The notes under the pieces were generated by a model. That model made no database searches, was not told the DNA's origin, and was given only the letters and a program-made list of their open reading frames with translations. DNA of 64,000 nucleotides from an uncultured Wenzhouxiangella sp. (GTDB taxonomy: Bacteria > Pseudomonadota > Gammaproteobacteria > Xanthomonadales > Wenzhouxiangellaceae), in NCBI GenBank assembly GCA_913057195.1, contig CAJXNL010000005.1:1-64000 (forward strand), given 5' to 3'. Made by a program: the position numbers and the translations under genes. Below are positions 37,063 to 45,181 of this stretch, piece after piece. The first letter of the stretch is position 1; every line of letters begins with the position of its first letter.

Positions 37063-37085
37063 CCGCTCGCGATCGGTCGCGGCGG
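37063..37085 (+). other. Stem-loop between trpE and trpG
   Basis: A 9-bp GC-rich stem with one bulged T and the tetraloop TCGG (37073-37076). A second 6-bp hairpin follows at 37095-37114. They occupy the 133-bp gap between trpE and trpG. No run of T follows, so an intrinsic terminator is not supported; a stability, processing or attenuation element is possible. Confidence 0.45.
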
Positions 37086-37135
37086 TAAAGTTAGGCCGAT
37101 CAGTGTGCATCGGCGATAGCGTGGAAATCGAGCCT

Positions 37136-37732
37136 GTGAAAATACTCATGATCGACAACTATGACTCGTTCACCTACAACCTGGTGCAGTACCTGGGTGA
37201 GCTGGGTGTGGATGTGGTCACTCATCGAAATGACGCCATTGACCTCGCTGGGGTGGATGCGCTCAACCCCGATGCGATTGTGCTATCGCCGGGGCCATGT
37301 ACCCCCAACGAGTCGGGAGTATGCCTGGCGATTGTTGAGCAGCTCACAGGACGCTGCCCCATTCTGGGGGTGTGTCTGGGTCATCAGGTGATTGGGCAAG
37401 TCATGGGCGGGCAGGTGGTTCGTGCGCGGGCGGTCATGCATGGGAAGACCTCGCCCATGCACCATACCAATCAAGGCGTGTTTCAGGGATTGGATAATCC
37501 CTTTGAGGCCACGCGGTATCATTCTTTGGTGGTCGCACGGGAGTCTTTACCCGATTGTTTGGAAGAAACGGCGTGGACAGTGGCCGAAGGCGCTGATCAT
37601 CGAGACGAAATCATGGGGTTCAAACATCGCGAGCATTTGGTTGAAGGCGTGCAATTTCATCCTGAGTCCATCTTGACTCAGCATGGCCATCAGCTATTAA
37701 AAAACTTTTTAGACCAAGTGCGTGAGCGTTGA
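37136..37732 (+). CDS. trpG: Anthranilate synthase component II (glutamine amidotransferase)
   Basis: A 198-residue class I amidotransferase that supplies ammonia to TrpE, or to PabB for folate. It begins [23 protein letters not shown]. The nucleophile cysteine lies in [11 protein letters not shown] and the His/Glu pair in [18 protein letters not shown] is the oxyanion loop. The GTG at 37136 gives the standard N-terminus. Separated from trpE by 133 bp containing hairpins, but followed closely by trpD. Confidence 0.96.
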   Translation: MKILMIDNYDSFTYNLVQYLGELGVDVVTHRNDAIDLAGVDALNPDAIVLSPGPCTPNESGVCLAIVEQLTGRCPILGVCLGHQVIGQVMGGQVVRARAVMHGKTSPMHHTNQGVFQGLDNPFEATRYHSLVVARESLPDCLEETAWTVAEGADHRDEIMGFKHREHLVEGVQFHPESILTQHGHQLLKNFLDQVRER

Positions 37733-37781
37733 CGTCAACAAGGCAGACTTTTAATCAGCCAGATGTAAGGAAAAGTGATTC

Positions 37782-38828
37782 GTGAGTGATCAAAATCCAT
37801 CGCCCATTCAACAGGCGCTGAACCAGCTGGTGGCTGGACATGATTTATCAGGGCCGCTGATGCAACAGGCCATGACCCAAATCATGGAAGGCGATGCTGA
37901 TCCGGCTGCGATCGGAGGGCTGTTGATCGGGCTTCGCCTGAAGGGTGAAACCGTGGACGAGATCGCCTCCGCCGCGGCCGTGATGCGCGAGTTCGCCACA
38001 CCTGTGGCCGTCGCCGCGGCCGGTTTGACCGACATCGTCGGCACTGGAGGTGATGGCGCATCGACGTTCAATGTCTCCACCGCCTCGGCCTTTGTGGCGG
38101 CCAGCGCGGGCGTTCGAGTGGCCAAGCACGGCAACCGCTCAGTGTCCAGCCAATCGGGGGCGGCGGACTTGTTGGAGGCGGCCGGATGTCGGCTTGATCT
38201 TGGCGCGGACCAGGCGCGCGCGTTGATTGATCAGCTTGGCATCGCGTTTTTGTTCGCGCCTCAGCACCACGGTGCGATGCGCCATGCGATTGGGCCTCGG
38301 CGGGCGCTGGGGTGTTGGAGTTTGTTCAATCTACTGGGTCCATTGACCAACCCCGCCAACGCGGAAAATCAAGTTTTGGGCGTGTTCAGTCCGGATCGGG
38401 TGGCGGTCATGGCCGAGGCGATGAAACGCTTGGGCGCGCGGCACGTGTTGGTCGTGAGCAGTGACGATGGCCTCGATGAGATTTCGCCGGCCAGCCCGAC
38501 GCACGTCGCTGAACTGTCTCGTGGCGTGGTGCATGAGTACACGCTTGACCCTGAATCTTTGGGTTCAAGTCCGCAACCCATGGATGGGTTAAAAGTCACC
38601 GGGCCCCAGGAAAGCTTGGCCATGGTTCAAGCCGTTTTAGAGGGCCGCGGATCGCCGGCGGCGCGCCAAATCGTGGCCTTCAACGCCGGTGCGGCCATCT
38701 ATGTGGCCGATAAGGCGAGCACTTTGGCCGCCGGCGTGGAGCGGGCCTTTGAGATCATTGACAGTGGCCAAGGGTGGACACTGCTGCAGCGCTATGCCGA
38801 AGCCACGCAATCGTTCGAGGGTTCATGA
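37782..38828 (+). CDS. trpD: Anthranilate phosphoribosyltransferase
   Basis: A 348-residue enzyme transferring phosphoribose to anthranilate. The PRPP-binding GTGGDGASTFNVSTASAFV, KHGNRSVSSQSGAADLLEAAG and the conserved LGPLTNPANA are present. It starts with GTG at 37782, preceded by AAGGA. Its stop overlaps the trpC start (ATGA). Confidence 0.97.
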   Translation: MSDQNPSPIQQALNQLVAGHDLSGPLMQQAMTQIMEGDADPAAIGGLLIGLRLKGETVDEIASAAAVMREFATPVAVAAAGLTDIVGTGGDGASTFNVSTASAFVAASAGVRVAKHGNRSVSSQSGAADLLEAAGCRLDLGADQARALIDQLGIAFLFAPQHHGAMRHAIGPRRALGCWSLFNLLGPLTNPANAENQVLGVFSPDRVAVMAEAMKRLGARHVLVVSSDDGLDEISPASPTHVAELSRGVVHEYTLDPESLGSSPQPMDGLKVTGPQESLAMVQAVLEGRGSPAARQIVAFNAGAAIYVADKASTLAAGVERAFEIIDSGQGWTLLQRYAEATQSFEGS

Positions 38829-39616
38829 GCACCGATATCTTAAAAAAAATCCTGGCCACAAAAGCCGATGAGCTCCAGGCTGCCCGGCAAGCGACGCCAC
38901 TGGCTGAGCTCAAAGCGCGGCATCGAGACACACCGCCCACTCGCGGGTTCGCAAACGCGCTCACTGAACGGGCCGCGGTCAGCCAAGATGCGGTGATCGC
39001 CGAGATCAAAAAAGCCTCTCCATCGGCGGGCTTGATTCGTGCAGACTTCAACCCCGAGGCTTTGGCGCAATCGTATCAACGAGGGGGCGCGGCGGCGCTG
39101 TCGGTGCTGACCGATGAGGTGTATTTTCAAGGCCATCGGGCGCACTTGGTCGCCGCGCGTCAAGCCGTTGATTTGCCAGTGATACGCAAAGACTTCTTAA
39201 TCGATGAGTGGCATATTTGGGACAGCGCGGTGCTCGGCGCAGATGCGGTGCTTTTGATCGTCGCCGCCCTGGATGATGCTCAGCTCCAAGCGTTGGCCGC
39301 ACTGGCTGATGAGTTGGGGATGTCGGTTTTGGTGGAGGTGCACGATGACCAAGAGCTGGCGCGCGCGTTGAAGGTGAACATTGGGCTTTTGGGGATCAAC
39401 AATCGCGACCTTCACGTCTTTAAGACGGACTTAAACACCTCCCTTCGGTTGGCACCACAGGTGCCTGAGTCTCGGCTGGTGGTCGCCGAGAGTGGGATCC
39501 ACACCCCAGAGGACGTCAAAATGCTGCAAGCCGGCGGCGTGGGGGCGTTTTTGATTGGTGAATCATTGATGCGCCAGCCCGATCCAGGTCAGGCGTTACG
39601 CGCATTGTTTGGGTGA
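38825..39616 (+). CDS. trpC: Indole-3-glycerol phosphate synthase
   Basis: A 263-residue monofunctional TIM-barrel enzyme that cyclises CdRP to indole-3-glycerol phosphate. Motifs are EIKKASPSAGLIRADFNPEALA, SVLTDEVYFQG, LPVIRKDFLID, LGINNRDLHVFKTDL and ESGIHTPEDV, with the catalytic lysines in KKASPS and RKDF. There is no fused TrpF domain. The ATG at 38825 overlaps trpD. It ends the trp cluster and converges on the flavin reductase gene. Confidence 0.97.
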   Translation: MSTDILKKILATKADELQAARQATPLAELKARHRDTPPTRGFANALTERAAVSQDAVIAEIKKASPSAGLIRADFNPEALAQSYQRGGAAALSVLTDEVYFQGHRAHLVAARQAVDLPVIRKDFLIDEWHIWDSAVLGADAVLLIVAALDDAQLQALAALADELGMSVLVEVHDDQELARALKVNIGLLGINNRDLHVFKTDLNTSLRLAPQVPESRLVVAESGIHTPEDVKMLQAGGVGAFLIGESLMRQPDPGQALRALFG

Positions 39617-39625
39617 GGCAGGGCA

Positions 39626-40696
39626 CTAGTCGCTGGGGTTGAGGGGGACGTCAGGAGCAAAATCAAACGAGTCATAAAACAATCGGTCCTGTGGGAGGTT
39701 GGCCTCCAGAAAGGCGCTTCGTGCTGCCTGTACCATGGCCGGTGGGCCACTCATGTACACATCAAAAGCCGACAGGTCAGGGTGATCCTGGACGACTTGT
39801 TCATGCACAAAGCCGGTGCGTCCTGTCCAATCGGCACTGGGGTTCATCAGCACGGGCACGAATCGAAAGTGGGGCAATGTTTGTGTCCACTCGTTGACCA
39901 GCGTCTTGGCGTAAAGGTCCGCCTCTGTGGCCACTCCCCAATACAGCGTGATGTCTCTCGGCGGCGGTTCATCTTCGCCGATGTGGGTTTCCATGTCGTG
40001 AACCATTTCTTCGATCATGGCTTTTAACGGCGCAAACCCGGTTCCACCGCCCATTAAAATCATCGGCCGGCGGGATGATCGCCGCACAAAAAATGTCCCC
40101 AAAGGCCCCTCAAGGCGCACGATTTCTTTTTCAGCCATCCCCTCGAAGACGTGACTGGTGAAGCCGCCGCCTGAGACGTATTTGATGTGAAGCTCGATGT
40201 GTTCGGTCTCCGAGGGCGGTGAGGCGATCGAAAACGCCCGCCGCTTGCCCTCTGGGAGGAGAATATCGATGTACTGGCCGGCGAGAAATTGCAGCCTGGC
40301 TGCCTTGGGCAGCTTCAGTCTCACCCGCATGATCTCCGGGGTGAATTGATGCAGGCTCTCCACTCGAGCAGGGAGTTTGCGCACCGGGATGTCGGCGATT
40401 TGTTTGAGCTCTCGGGCTTCAATCACCAAATCCGACGTGGGGACAGCTTGGCAGGTCAATCCGGCCCCAGTGGCCAGATCGTCCAACGCCAAAGCCTGTG
40501 GTGGGTTGTGAGGGTAGTCCACGCCGCCTTGAATCACGCGGCATTGACAGCTCGCGCAGGTGCCGTTTTTGCAGCTGTAGGGGAGCACAATGCCTTGACG
40601 CAGCGCTGCCGTTAAAATGGTCTCGCCGGGCCGTGCTTTAAAAACGTGGCCGCTGGAGGCAATTTTGATTTGGTGTAAGGTCTTTTGACTGGCCAC
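39626..40696 (-). CDS. 2Fe-2S ferredoxin / FAD-NAD(P) reductase
   Basis: A 356-residue electron-transfer flavoprotein. The N-terminal plant-type ferredoxin domain holds C42, C47, C50 and C82 (SCKNGTCASCQC and GLTCQ). The FAD part shows RAFSIASPP and the NAD part MGGGTGFAPLKAMIEEM and YMSGPPAMVQAA. Order and length match CDP-6-deoxy-3,4-glucoseen reductase (AscD/E3) and phenol or toluene monooxygenase reductases. No deoxysugar or monooxygenase genes are nearby, so the electron acceptor is unknown. Confidence 0.87.
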   Translation of the reverse strand: MASQKTLHQIKIASSGHVFKARPGETILTAALRQGIVLPYSCKNGTCASCQCRVIQGGVDYPHNPPQALALDDLATGAGLTCQAVPTSDLVIEARELKQIADIPVRKLPARVESLHQFTPEIMRVRLKLPKAARLQFLAGQYIDILLPEGKRRAFSIASPPSETEHIELHIKYVSGGGFTSHVFEGMAEKEIVRLEGPLGTFFVRRSSRRPMILMGGGTGFAPLKAMIEEMVHDMETHIGEDEPPPRDITLYWGVATEADLYAKTLVNEWTQTLPHFRFVPVLMNPSADWTGRTGFVHEQVVQDHPDLSAFDVYMSGPPAMVQAARSAFLEANLPQDRLFYDSFDFAPDVPLNPSD

Positions 40697-40785
40697 GTTG
40701 TCGATCCTGCGTTGGCGTCACTTGATCAGCCGGTTAAATCCGTACTGGATTAATCCTATATGGTCGCACAAATCCATAGGCCAGA

Positions 40786-40791
40786 TACAAT
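40786..40791 (+). promoter_or_regulatory. Candidate -10 box (TACAAT) for the plsC-type gene
   Basis: TACAAT followed by GA lies 42 bp upstream of the ATG at 40834, in the gap divergent from the reductase gene. Confidence 0.35.
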
Positions 40792-40833
40792 GAACCCCCG
40801 AATTGGAACCGGTCACCGCGCTGATATGGCCCA

Positions 40834-41637
40834 ATGACAACAGGCAAACTTCGGAGCATGAGCCGCCAAGGCTTACAGCCCACTCAGACGTGGCGATTGC
40901 TGTATCGACTGCCGCTGCTGTTGGCGCATGCGCTGCTGTTGCCGGTGGCCTTGCTTGCTTATTTGCCCGGCGTGAGACGGTTGCCCACCCATGGCCAAAT
41001 GCTTCGTGCTCGAGTCCATCGCTGGTGGGTGCGACGCCTCTTGGCGATCTGTGGGGTGGAGCTGTCGATTGAAGGCCAACTGCCCTTGGGGGGCTCGCTG
41101 GTGGTGGCCAATCATGTCTCGTGGCTGGATATCTTATTAATCCATGCCCAGCGGCCGGTGTGGTTGGTGGCCAAGGCCGAGATTGCCCACTGGCCCGTGG
41201 TGGGTCCGCTTGCAAGGCTTGCCGGCACATTGTTCATCGAGCGCGGTGACAGCCGGTCGCGGCAGAAAGTGCAGCGCACGATGACCGCGCTTTTAAAGTG
41301 TGGTGACACGGTGGGGGTTTTCCCTGAAGCAGGGATTCCGGGGCCACCCAAAGTGGGCCGATTTCACTCACGGCTGCTGGGCAGTGCGATCCGAGCAAGG
41401 GTGGGGGTGGTGCCCATGGCGATCCGATACCGAGACCCCAGCACCGGGGCCAACGCGCACGACATTGCGGTTTTTGGACCCGGCACCGGGTTTTTGGCCA
41501 ACGCCATCCGCATCTTGTCGTATCCTCGGTTGCGTGCTGAGGTCATGGTCGCTGAGCCATTGACCCATTTAGAGATCGGCCGGGAGGGTTTGGCCCGTCA
41601 GGCCCGTCAAGTTATTGAGAATTTTTATGTCGCCTGA
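40834..41637 (+). CDS. PlsC-type 1-acylglycerol-3-phosphate acyltransferase
   Basis: A 267-residue membrane acyltransferase. The catalytic H-x4-D is H94/D99 in VANHVSWLDI. The second motif, usually FPEGT, reads FPEAGIPG (E165), a variant. LFIERGDSRSR is the usual third block. A hydrophobic helix spans about residues 24-44. Members make phosphatidic acid, or acylate other lysolipids such as lyso-ornithine lipid. An ATG at 40858 is also possible. The next gene starts inside its last codons. Confidence 0.85.
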   Translation: MTTGKLRSMSRQGLQPTQTWRLLYRLPLLLAHALLLPVALLAYLPGVRRLPTHGQMLRARVHRWWVRRLLAICGVELSIEGQLPLGGSLVVANHVSWLDILLIHAQRPVWLVAKAEIAHWPVVGPLARLAGTLFIERGDSRSRQKVQRTMTALLKCGDTVGVFPEAGIPGPPKVGRFHSRLLGSAIRARVGVVPMAIRYRDPSTGANAHDIAVFGPGTGFLANAIRILSYPRLRAEVMVAEPLTHLEIGREGLARQARQVIENFYVA

Positions 41638-42625
41638 GCAGCCATTTCAACCGCGAGGGGTGCTTGCCAACGCCCACGTTCAATCTTTGATGACGTCTGG
41701 ACCGTGGCGGCGGCGCGTGGTCCAACGTCGGGCCCAGCGGTTTTTACGCCACACTCAACCGGAGGTGTGGGCCGCCAACGATGGCACTCGGTTACTGGGT
41801 TATCGCAATGCACCCGCCGCTCAAACGACCTCATCGGCGCCGTTGGTGATCTTGATCCACGGATGGGAGGGCAGCGCGGATTCAAACTATTTGCTGTCTG
41901 CGGCCACTGCGCTTGATGAGGCGGGTGCGGCCACTTTTCGACTGAACCTCAGGGATCATGGTGAGTCGCATCATTTGAATCTTGGCCTCTTCCACTCCTG
42001 TCTGTTATTGGAGGTCTGTGACGTGGTGGGTCAGCTGGCCGCCGACTGGCGACAGCGTCACCCGGGCGCTTCGGTGTACTTGGTGGGGTTTTCGCTGGGC
42101 GGTAACTTCACCTTGCGGGTGGCACGCGATGCGGCTCAGGCGGGCGTAGCGCTTGACCATGCCATGGCGATCAGCCCGGTCATTCGACCGAAGCATGTGA
42201 TGCATGCCTTGGAGACTGGCCCGGCGGTCTACCACCGTTATTTTGTGAACAAGTGGCGCCGCTCACTTCGGATCAAACAGCGGCTGTTTCCGCATGACTA
42301 TGACTTTTCGGAGTGGTTTCAACTGCCCCGCCTTAACCAGCAAACCGCATGGCTGATTGAGCGCTATACCGACTTTGCGTGTCTCGACGACTATTTAGAG
42401 GGCTATTCGGTCGCCGGCGACAGTCTGCAGCACTTGGCCACGCCTACGACCATCTTGACCGCGGCGGATGACCCCATTATTCCGATCAGAGATTTCGAAA
42501 CGCTGAACGCGTCTGATGCGTTGGCTTTGGATGTTCAAGACAGAGGGGGCCACTGCGGGTTTATATCAGACTGGTCAATGCACAGCTGGGCAGAGCGCTG
42601 GTTGATCCGTCGGTTGGGAGGGTAG
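41627..42625 (+). CDS. Alpha/beta hydrolase, YheT family
   Basis: A 332-residue hydrolase. The family-specific N-terminus (FQPRGVLANAHVQSLM) and ILIHGWEGSADSNY match YheT/ABHD1-type proteins. The nucleophile is S157 in VGFSLGGN; the acid and histidine are probably in LTAADDPIIP and DRGGHCGF. Substrate is unknown; lipid esters are suspected in the family. It overlaps the plsC-type gene by 11 bp, supporting a joint lipid role by inference. Confidence 0.87.
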   Translation: MSPEQPFQPRGVLANAHVQSLMTSGPWRRRVVQRRAQRFLRHTQPEVWAANDGTRLLGYRNAPAAQTTSSAPLVILIHGWEGSADSNYLLSAATALDEAGAATFRLNLRDHGESHHLNLGLFHSCLLLEVCDVVGQLAADWRQRHPGASVYLVGFSLGGNFTLRVARDAAQAGVALDHAMAISPVIRPKHVMHALETGPAVYHRYFVNKWRRSLRIKQRLFPHDYDFSEWFQLPRLNQQTAWLIERYTDFACLDDYLEGYSVAGDSLQHLATPTTILTAADDPIIPIRDFETLNASDALALDVQDRGGHCGFISDWSMHSWAERWLIRRLGG

Positions 42626-42660
42626 AAACGCATCGGTGAGGCGTTGGTTAAACCGACATG

Positions 42661-42693
42661 TGTGATCACAGTACGCACCTTGGGGCGTATAAT
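42661..42693 (+). promoter_or_regulatory. Promoter with palindromic operator for the DUF481 gene
   Basis: A perfect 10-bp palindrome TGTGATCACA at 42661-42670 occupies the -35 position of a consensus -10 box TATAAT at 42688-42693, with 17 bp between. The start codon is 93 bp further on, leaving a leader of about 85 nt. The palindrome has the TGTGA/TCACA halves of a CRP-type site but without the 6-bp spacer, so the binding protein is unclear. Confidence 0.45.
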
Positions 42694-42785
42694 TTCAAAG
42701 GCTGTTGTAAGGCACGTTTTGGCACCGGCGATTGAGCAGGTGTCGCCTGACAGATTTTTAAAACTTGAATGTATGAAGGACAGAT

Positions 42786-43514
42786 ATGAGGCAAGGTATT
42801 CGGGTTGTCACCATTGGCTGGATGCTGGCGTTGGTTACGTTAAGCGCCATGGCTGAGACTGGGCAATGGTCAGGCTCAGGTGAATTTGGGCTGGTGTTCA
42901 GCCGGGGCAACAGCGATACAGAGTCAGCCAACGCGCGGCTGGAGGCGTTATATGAGCGCAACAATTGGAGCAATGAATCCACCTTGAGCGGTGTGTACTC
43001 CAGAGACAGCGGACAGACCTCTTCCAATCGCTTTGTGGCGGCCAACCGAACTGATTTTCGGTTTGGTGATCACCGATATGCGGTCGGCGCGTTGCGTTAT
43101 GATCGCGACCGTTTTTCAAGCCTGAAATATCAAGCCTCGGCGGCGCTGGGTTATGGTTACCGCTTGGTCGATACAAAATTGCATCTGCTGCGCGTCGAAG
43201 CGGGTCCGGGTTTGCGCCTGTCAGAGGTGCGGGCCACGGGCAATGAGGAAAATCAGCTGATTGGCCGTGCCTTTTTTGACTACACCTGGACCGTGTCTGA
43301 GACCACCGAGTTTCAAAATAAACTTTTGATTGAAGCGGGGTCTGACAATACGTTTGCAGAGAATGCGGCGGGACTGAGCGTGGCCATCAACGCGCGGATG
43401 TCACTGAAAGCCGGATTGACCGTTCGCCACAACACCGATGTCGATCCGGGGACGAAAAAGACCGACACGCTGTCAACGGTCAATCTTGTCTACAACTTCA
43501 AGCCCAAATCGTAA
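42786..43514 (+). CDS. DUF481 outer-membrane beta-barrel protein (YdiY-like)
   Basis: A 242-residue protein with a signal peptide (MLALVTLSAMAETG). The mature part is a series of amphipathic strands ending in aromatic residues, such as WSGSGEFGLVFSRGNSDTES, NRFVAANRTDFRFG, YAVGALRYDRDRF and KLHLLRVEAGPGLRLSEV, the pattern of DUF481 proteins (YdiY), which are thought to form small outer-membrane barrels. It ends in strand NLVYNFKPK. Function is unknown; salt or acid induction has been reported for some family members. Confidence 0.87.
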   Translation: MRQGIRVVTIGWMLALVTLSAMAETGQWSGSGEFGLVFSRGNSDTESANARLEALYERNNWSNESTLSGVYSRDSGQTSSNRFVAANRTDFRFGDHRYAVGALRYDRDRFSSLKYQASAALGYGYRLVDTKLHLLRVEAGPGLRLSEVRATGNEENQLIGRAFFDYTWTVSETTEFQNKLLIEAGSDNTFAENAAGLSVAINARMSLKAGLTVRHNTDVDPGTKKTDTLSTVNLVYNFKPKS

Positions 43515-43521
43515 GTTAAGC

Positions 43522-43857
43522 GTGGGCTTTTACCGGCATCACTTGTTTTTTTGCACCAATCGGCGTGCGGATGGGGCCGAGCGGCCCTCTTGCGCTTTGT
43601 GCGATGCAGGTGAGCTGCGCGGTTATGCCAAGGCGAGACTCAAGGCACTGGGTCTGACCGGACCTGGGGGCGTGCGGGCCAACACCGCCGGTTGTTTAGA
43701 CCGTTGTGAGGAGGGGCCGGTGTTGGTCATCTATCCCGAGGGGGTGTGGTACACCTACGTGGACGAGGCCGATTTGGACGAAATCATTGAGCGCCACATC
43801 CAAGGCGGTGAGGTGGTCGAGCGGCTCAGATTGCCCGATCAGCCTTGTGAGGACTGA
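43522..43857 (+). CDS. Thioredoxin-fold [2Fe-2S] ferredoxin
   Basis: A 111-residue protein matching the thioredoxin-like 2Fe-2S ferredoxin family. It opens YRHHLFFCTN (C11), followed by C24 and C27, and NTAGCLDRCEEGPVLVIYPEGVWY with C58 and C62; four of these cysteines bind the cluster. Such proteins donate electrons in an unassigned pathway. The GTG at 43522 fits the family N-terminus; the open frame upstream overlaps the DUF481 gene, whose stop is 7 bp away. Initiation at GTG with a weak ribosome-binding site suggests dependence on upstream translation. Confidence 0.87.
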   Translation: MGFYRHHLFFCTNRRADGAERPSCALCDAGELRGYAKARLKALGLTGPGGVRANTAGCLDRCEEGPVLVIYPEGVWYTYVDEADLDEIIERHIQGGEVVERLRLPDQPCED

Positions 43858-43872
43858 TCGAGCGCCCGGTCA

Positions 43873-43888
43873 GGCGGCGGGTGCCGCC
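43873..43888 (+). terminator. GC-rich hairpin after the ferredoxin gene
   Basis: A perfect 6-bp stem (GGCGGC/GCCGCC) with a GGGT loop follows the ferredoxin stop by 15 bp and precedes the rplM promoter. There is no T tract, so termination would be weak or need Rho. Confidence 0.3.
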
Positions 43889-43902
43889 ACTGCGCGCGGC
43901 CA

Positions 43903-43931
43903 TTGCCAAGGCCCCGAGTTTGCTGTAAAAT
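43903..43931 (+). promoter_or_regulatory. Sigma-70 promoter for rplM-rpsI
   Basis: TTGCCA at 43903-43908 and TAAAAT at 43926-43931 are spaced by 17 bp. The leader of about 45 nt contains a small hairpin, CCAG/CTGG at 43946-43957, before the AGGA ribosome-binding site. Confidence 0.55.
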
Positions 43932-43982
43932 TCTCGCTCTTTACCCCAGAAGTCTGGTTTCAATAGAGAGTTGCACAGGATC

Positions 43983-44414
43983 ATGTCAAAGACTTACAGC
44001 GCCCGCGCCCAAGACATTCACCGCCAGTGGCATCTGGTGGATGCAGACGGTAAAACCCTTGGCCGCCTGGCCTCAGAAGTGGCCAAACGGCTGCGCGGCA
44101 AGCACAAGCCTGAGTACACCCCGCATGTCGACACCGGCGATTATGTGGTGATTATCAACGCCGAAAAAGTCAATGCGACCGGCAATAAGATGACTGACAA
44201 GATGTATTACCGTCACACCGGCTACATCGGCAACTTAAAGTCTGTGTCACTGGACAAGCTGTTGGCCACGCACCCAGAGCGTGCCATTCAGCAAGCGGTC
44301 AAGGGCATGATGCCAAAAGGACCGTTGGGCCGCGAAATGCTCAGCAAGCTCAAAGTGTACGCTGGCCAAGAGCATCCGCATGCGGGCCAACAGCCTCAAA
44401 CATTGGATATTTGA
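43983..44414 (+). CDS. rplM: 50S ribosomal protein L13
   Basis: A 143-residue ribosomal protein, normal length 142. [21 protein letters not shown] opens it, and [30 protein letters not shown] and [30 protein letters not shown] are diagnostic. The ATG at 43983 follows AGGA; the earlier in-frame ATG at 43971 is not needed. rpsI follows after 80 bp, the universal pairing. Confidence 0.98.
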   Translation: MSKTYSARAQDIHRQWHLVDADGKTLGRLASEVAKRLRGKHKPEYTPHVDTGDYVVIINAEKVNATGNKMTDKMYYRHTGYIGNLKSVSLDKLLATHPERAIQQAVKGMMPKGPLGREMLSKLKVYAGQEHPHAGQQPQTLDI

Positions 44415-44494
44415 GCGCGGTTGTTCGCGCACACTGGGCCAAGACATCACACCACACTCACCAATAACGGGTTTTAAAGCATTTAGGATTGAAC

Positions 44495-44887
44495 ATGGCA
44501 ACTGAACAGTATTACGGCACCGGCCGACGGAAAACCTCCAGCGCGCGCGTCTTCATCCGCCGCGGTCAAGGCCAAATCACCGTGAACCGCAAACCCCTTG
44601 ATGAGTTTTTTGGTCGAGAAACGGCTCGGATGATCGTCCGCCAGCCGTTGGAGCTCGTTGACATGCTCGAGCAATTCGACATCAATGTCACGGTCAACGG
44701 CGGGGGCACCACTGGACAAGCCGGTGCCATTCGTTTGGGGGTGGCGCGGGCGTTGATGGAGTATGACGAAACACTCCGCTCGCCGCTGCGTAAAGCGGGC
44801 TTTGTCACCCGCGATGCGCGCGCCGTTGAGCGTAAAAAGATCGGTCTTCACAAAGCCCGCAAAGCGACCCAGTACTCCAAGCGCTGA
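44495..44887 (+). CDS. rpsI: 30S ribosomal protein S9
   Basis: A 130-residue ribosomal protein of exact family length. It opens [15 protein letters not shown], contains [14 protein letters not shown], and ends in the conserved basic tail with the terminal KATQYSKR that reaches the P-site tRNA. The ATG at 44495 starts the standard N-terminus. No sspA or petABC genes follow. Confidence 0.98.
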   Translation: MATEQYYGTGRRKTSSARVFIRRGQGQITVNRKPLDEFFGRETARMIVRQPLELVDMLEQFDINVTVNGGGTTGQAGAIRLGVARALMEYDETLRSPLRKAGFVTRDARAVERKKIGLHKARKATQYSKR

Positions 44888-44908
44888 TCACCGCGCCGAT
44901 CTGACAGA

Positions 44909-44934
44909 CCCGACGCCCGCGCTGTGGCGTCGGG
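44909..44934 (+). terminator. Hairpin downstream of rpsI
   Basis: A perfect 9-bp stem CCCGACGCC/GGCGTCGGG with an 8-nt loop, 22 bp after the rpsI stop. The tail GCCTCATT is not T-rich, so it is a probable but not strong intrinsic terminator. Confidence 0.55.
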
Positions 44935-44979
44935 GCCTCATTGGTCCGCCTCGGGCTTCTCTTGCGTGGCCATGATCAC

Positions 44980-44998
44980 TATAATTTATCTACGATAA
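44980..44998. promoter_or_regulatory. AT-rich patch with TATAAT and inverted repeat
   Basis: TATAAT at 44980-44985 is followed by the inverted repeat TTATC-TAC-GATAA at 44986-44998. It lies in the roughly 290-bp region between rpsI and the exported protein, otherwise filled by the rpsI hairpin, about 90 bp without recognisable features, and the 14-bp tandem repeats. It may be the promoter and operator of the downstream gene; no -35 match was found. Confidence 0.3.
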
Positions 44999-45103
44999 TT
45001 GAGCATTGAAGCTGAGTTGCCTTGATGTATGCCATAAGGGGCTGGCGTGACGTTGCGCCAAGGCTTAGGCGTGGGGGTGAGATCGGTGGCTGAGCATCGT
45101 GCG

Positions 45104-45159
45104 GATTGACTGGTGAAGATTGATTGGTAAAGGTTGATTGGTGAGGATCGAGTGGTGAA
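45104..45159 (+). repeat. Four tandem 14-bp repeats
   Basis: Four contiguous copies with a period of exactly 14 bp start at 45104, 45118, 45132 and 45146, consensus GATTGATTGGTGAA, each copy differing by one to three bases. They lie directly before, and possibly into, the start region of the exported protein gene. Each copy carries a GGTGA Shine-Dalgarno-like core, and the last supplies GTG codons at 45152 and 45155 in the gene's frame. The period is not a multiple of three. Confidence 0.8.
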
Positions 45160-45181
45160 ATTCAGTGTTCAGCGTTCGGGG

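Noticed and set aside
40834-41637. Loss of activity in the plsC-type enzyme because FPEGT reads FPEAG
   Set aside because: The glutamate and the H-x4-D are intact; the change is within the tolerated variation of the family.
42644-42856. Small open frame of 70 codons upstream of the DUF481 gene
   Set aside because: It overlaps the promoter and the signal-peptide region in another frame and has no recognisable protein features.
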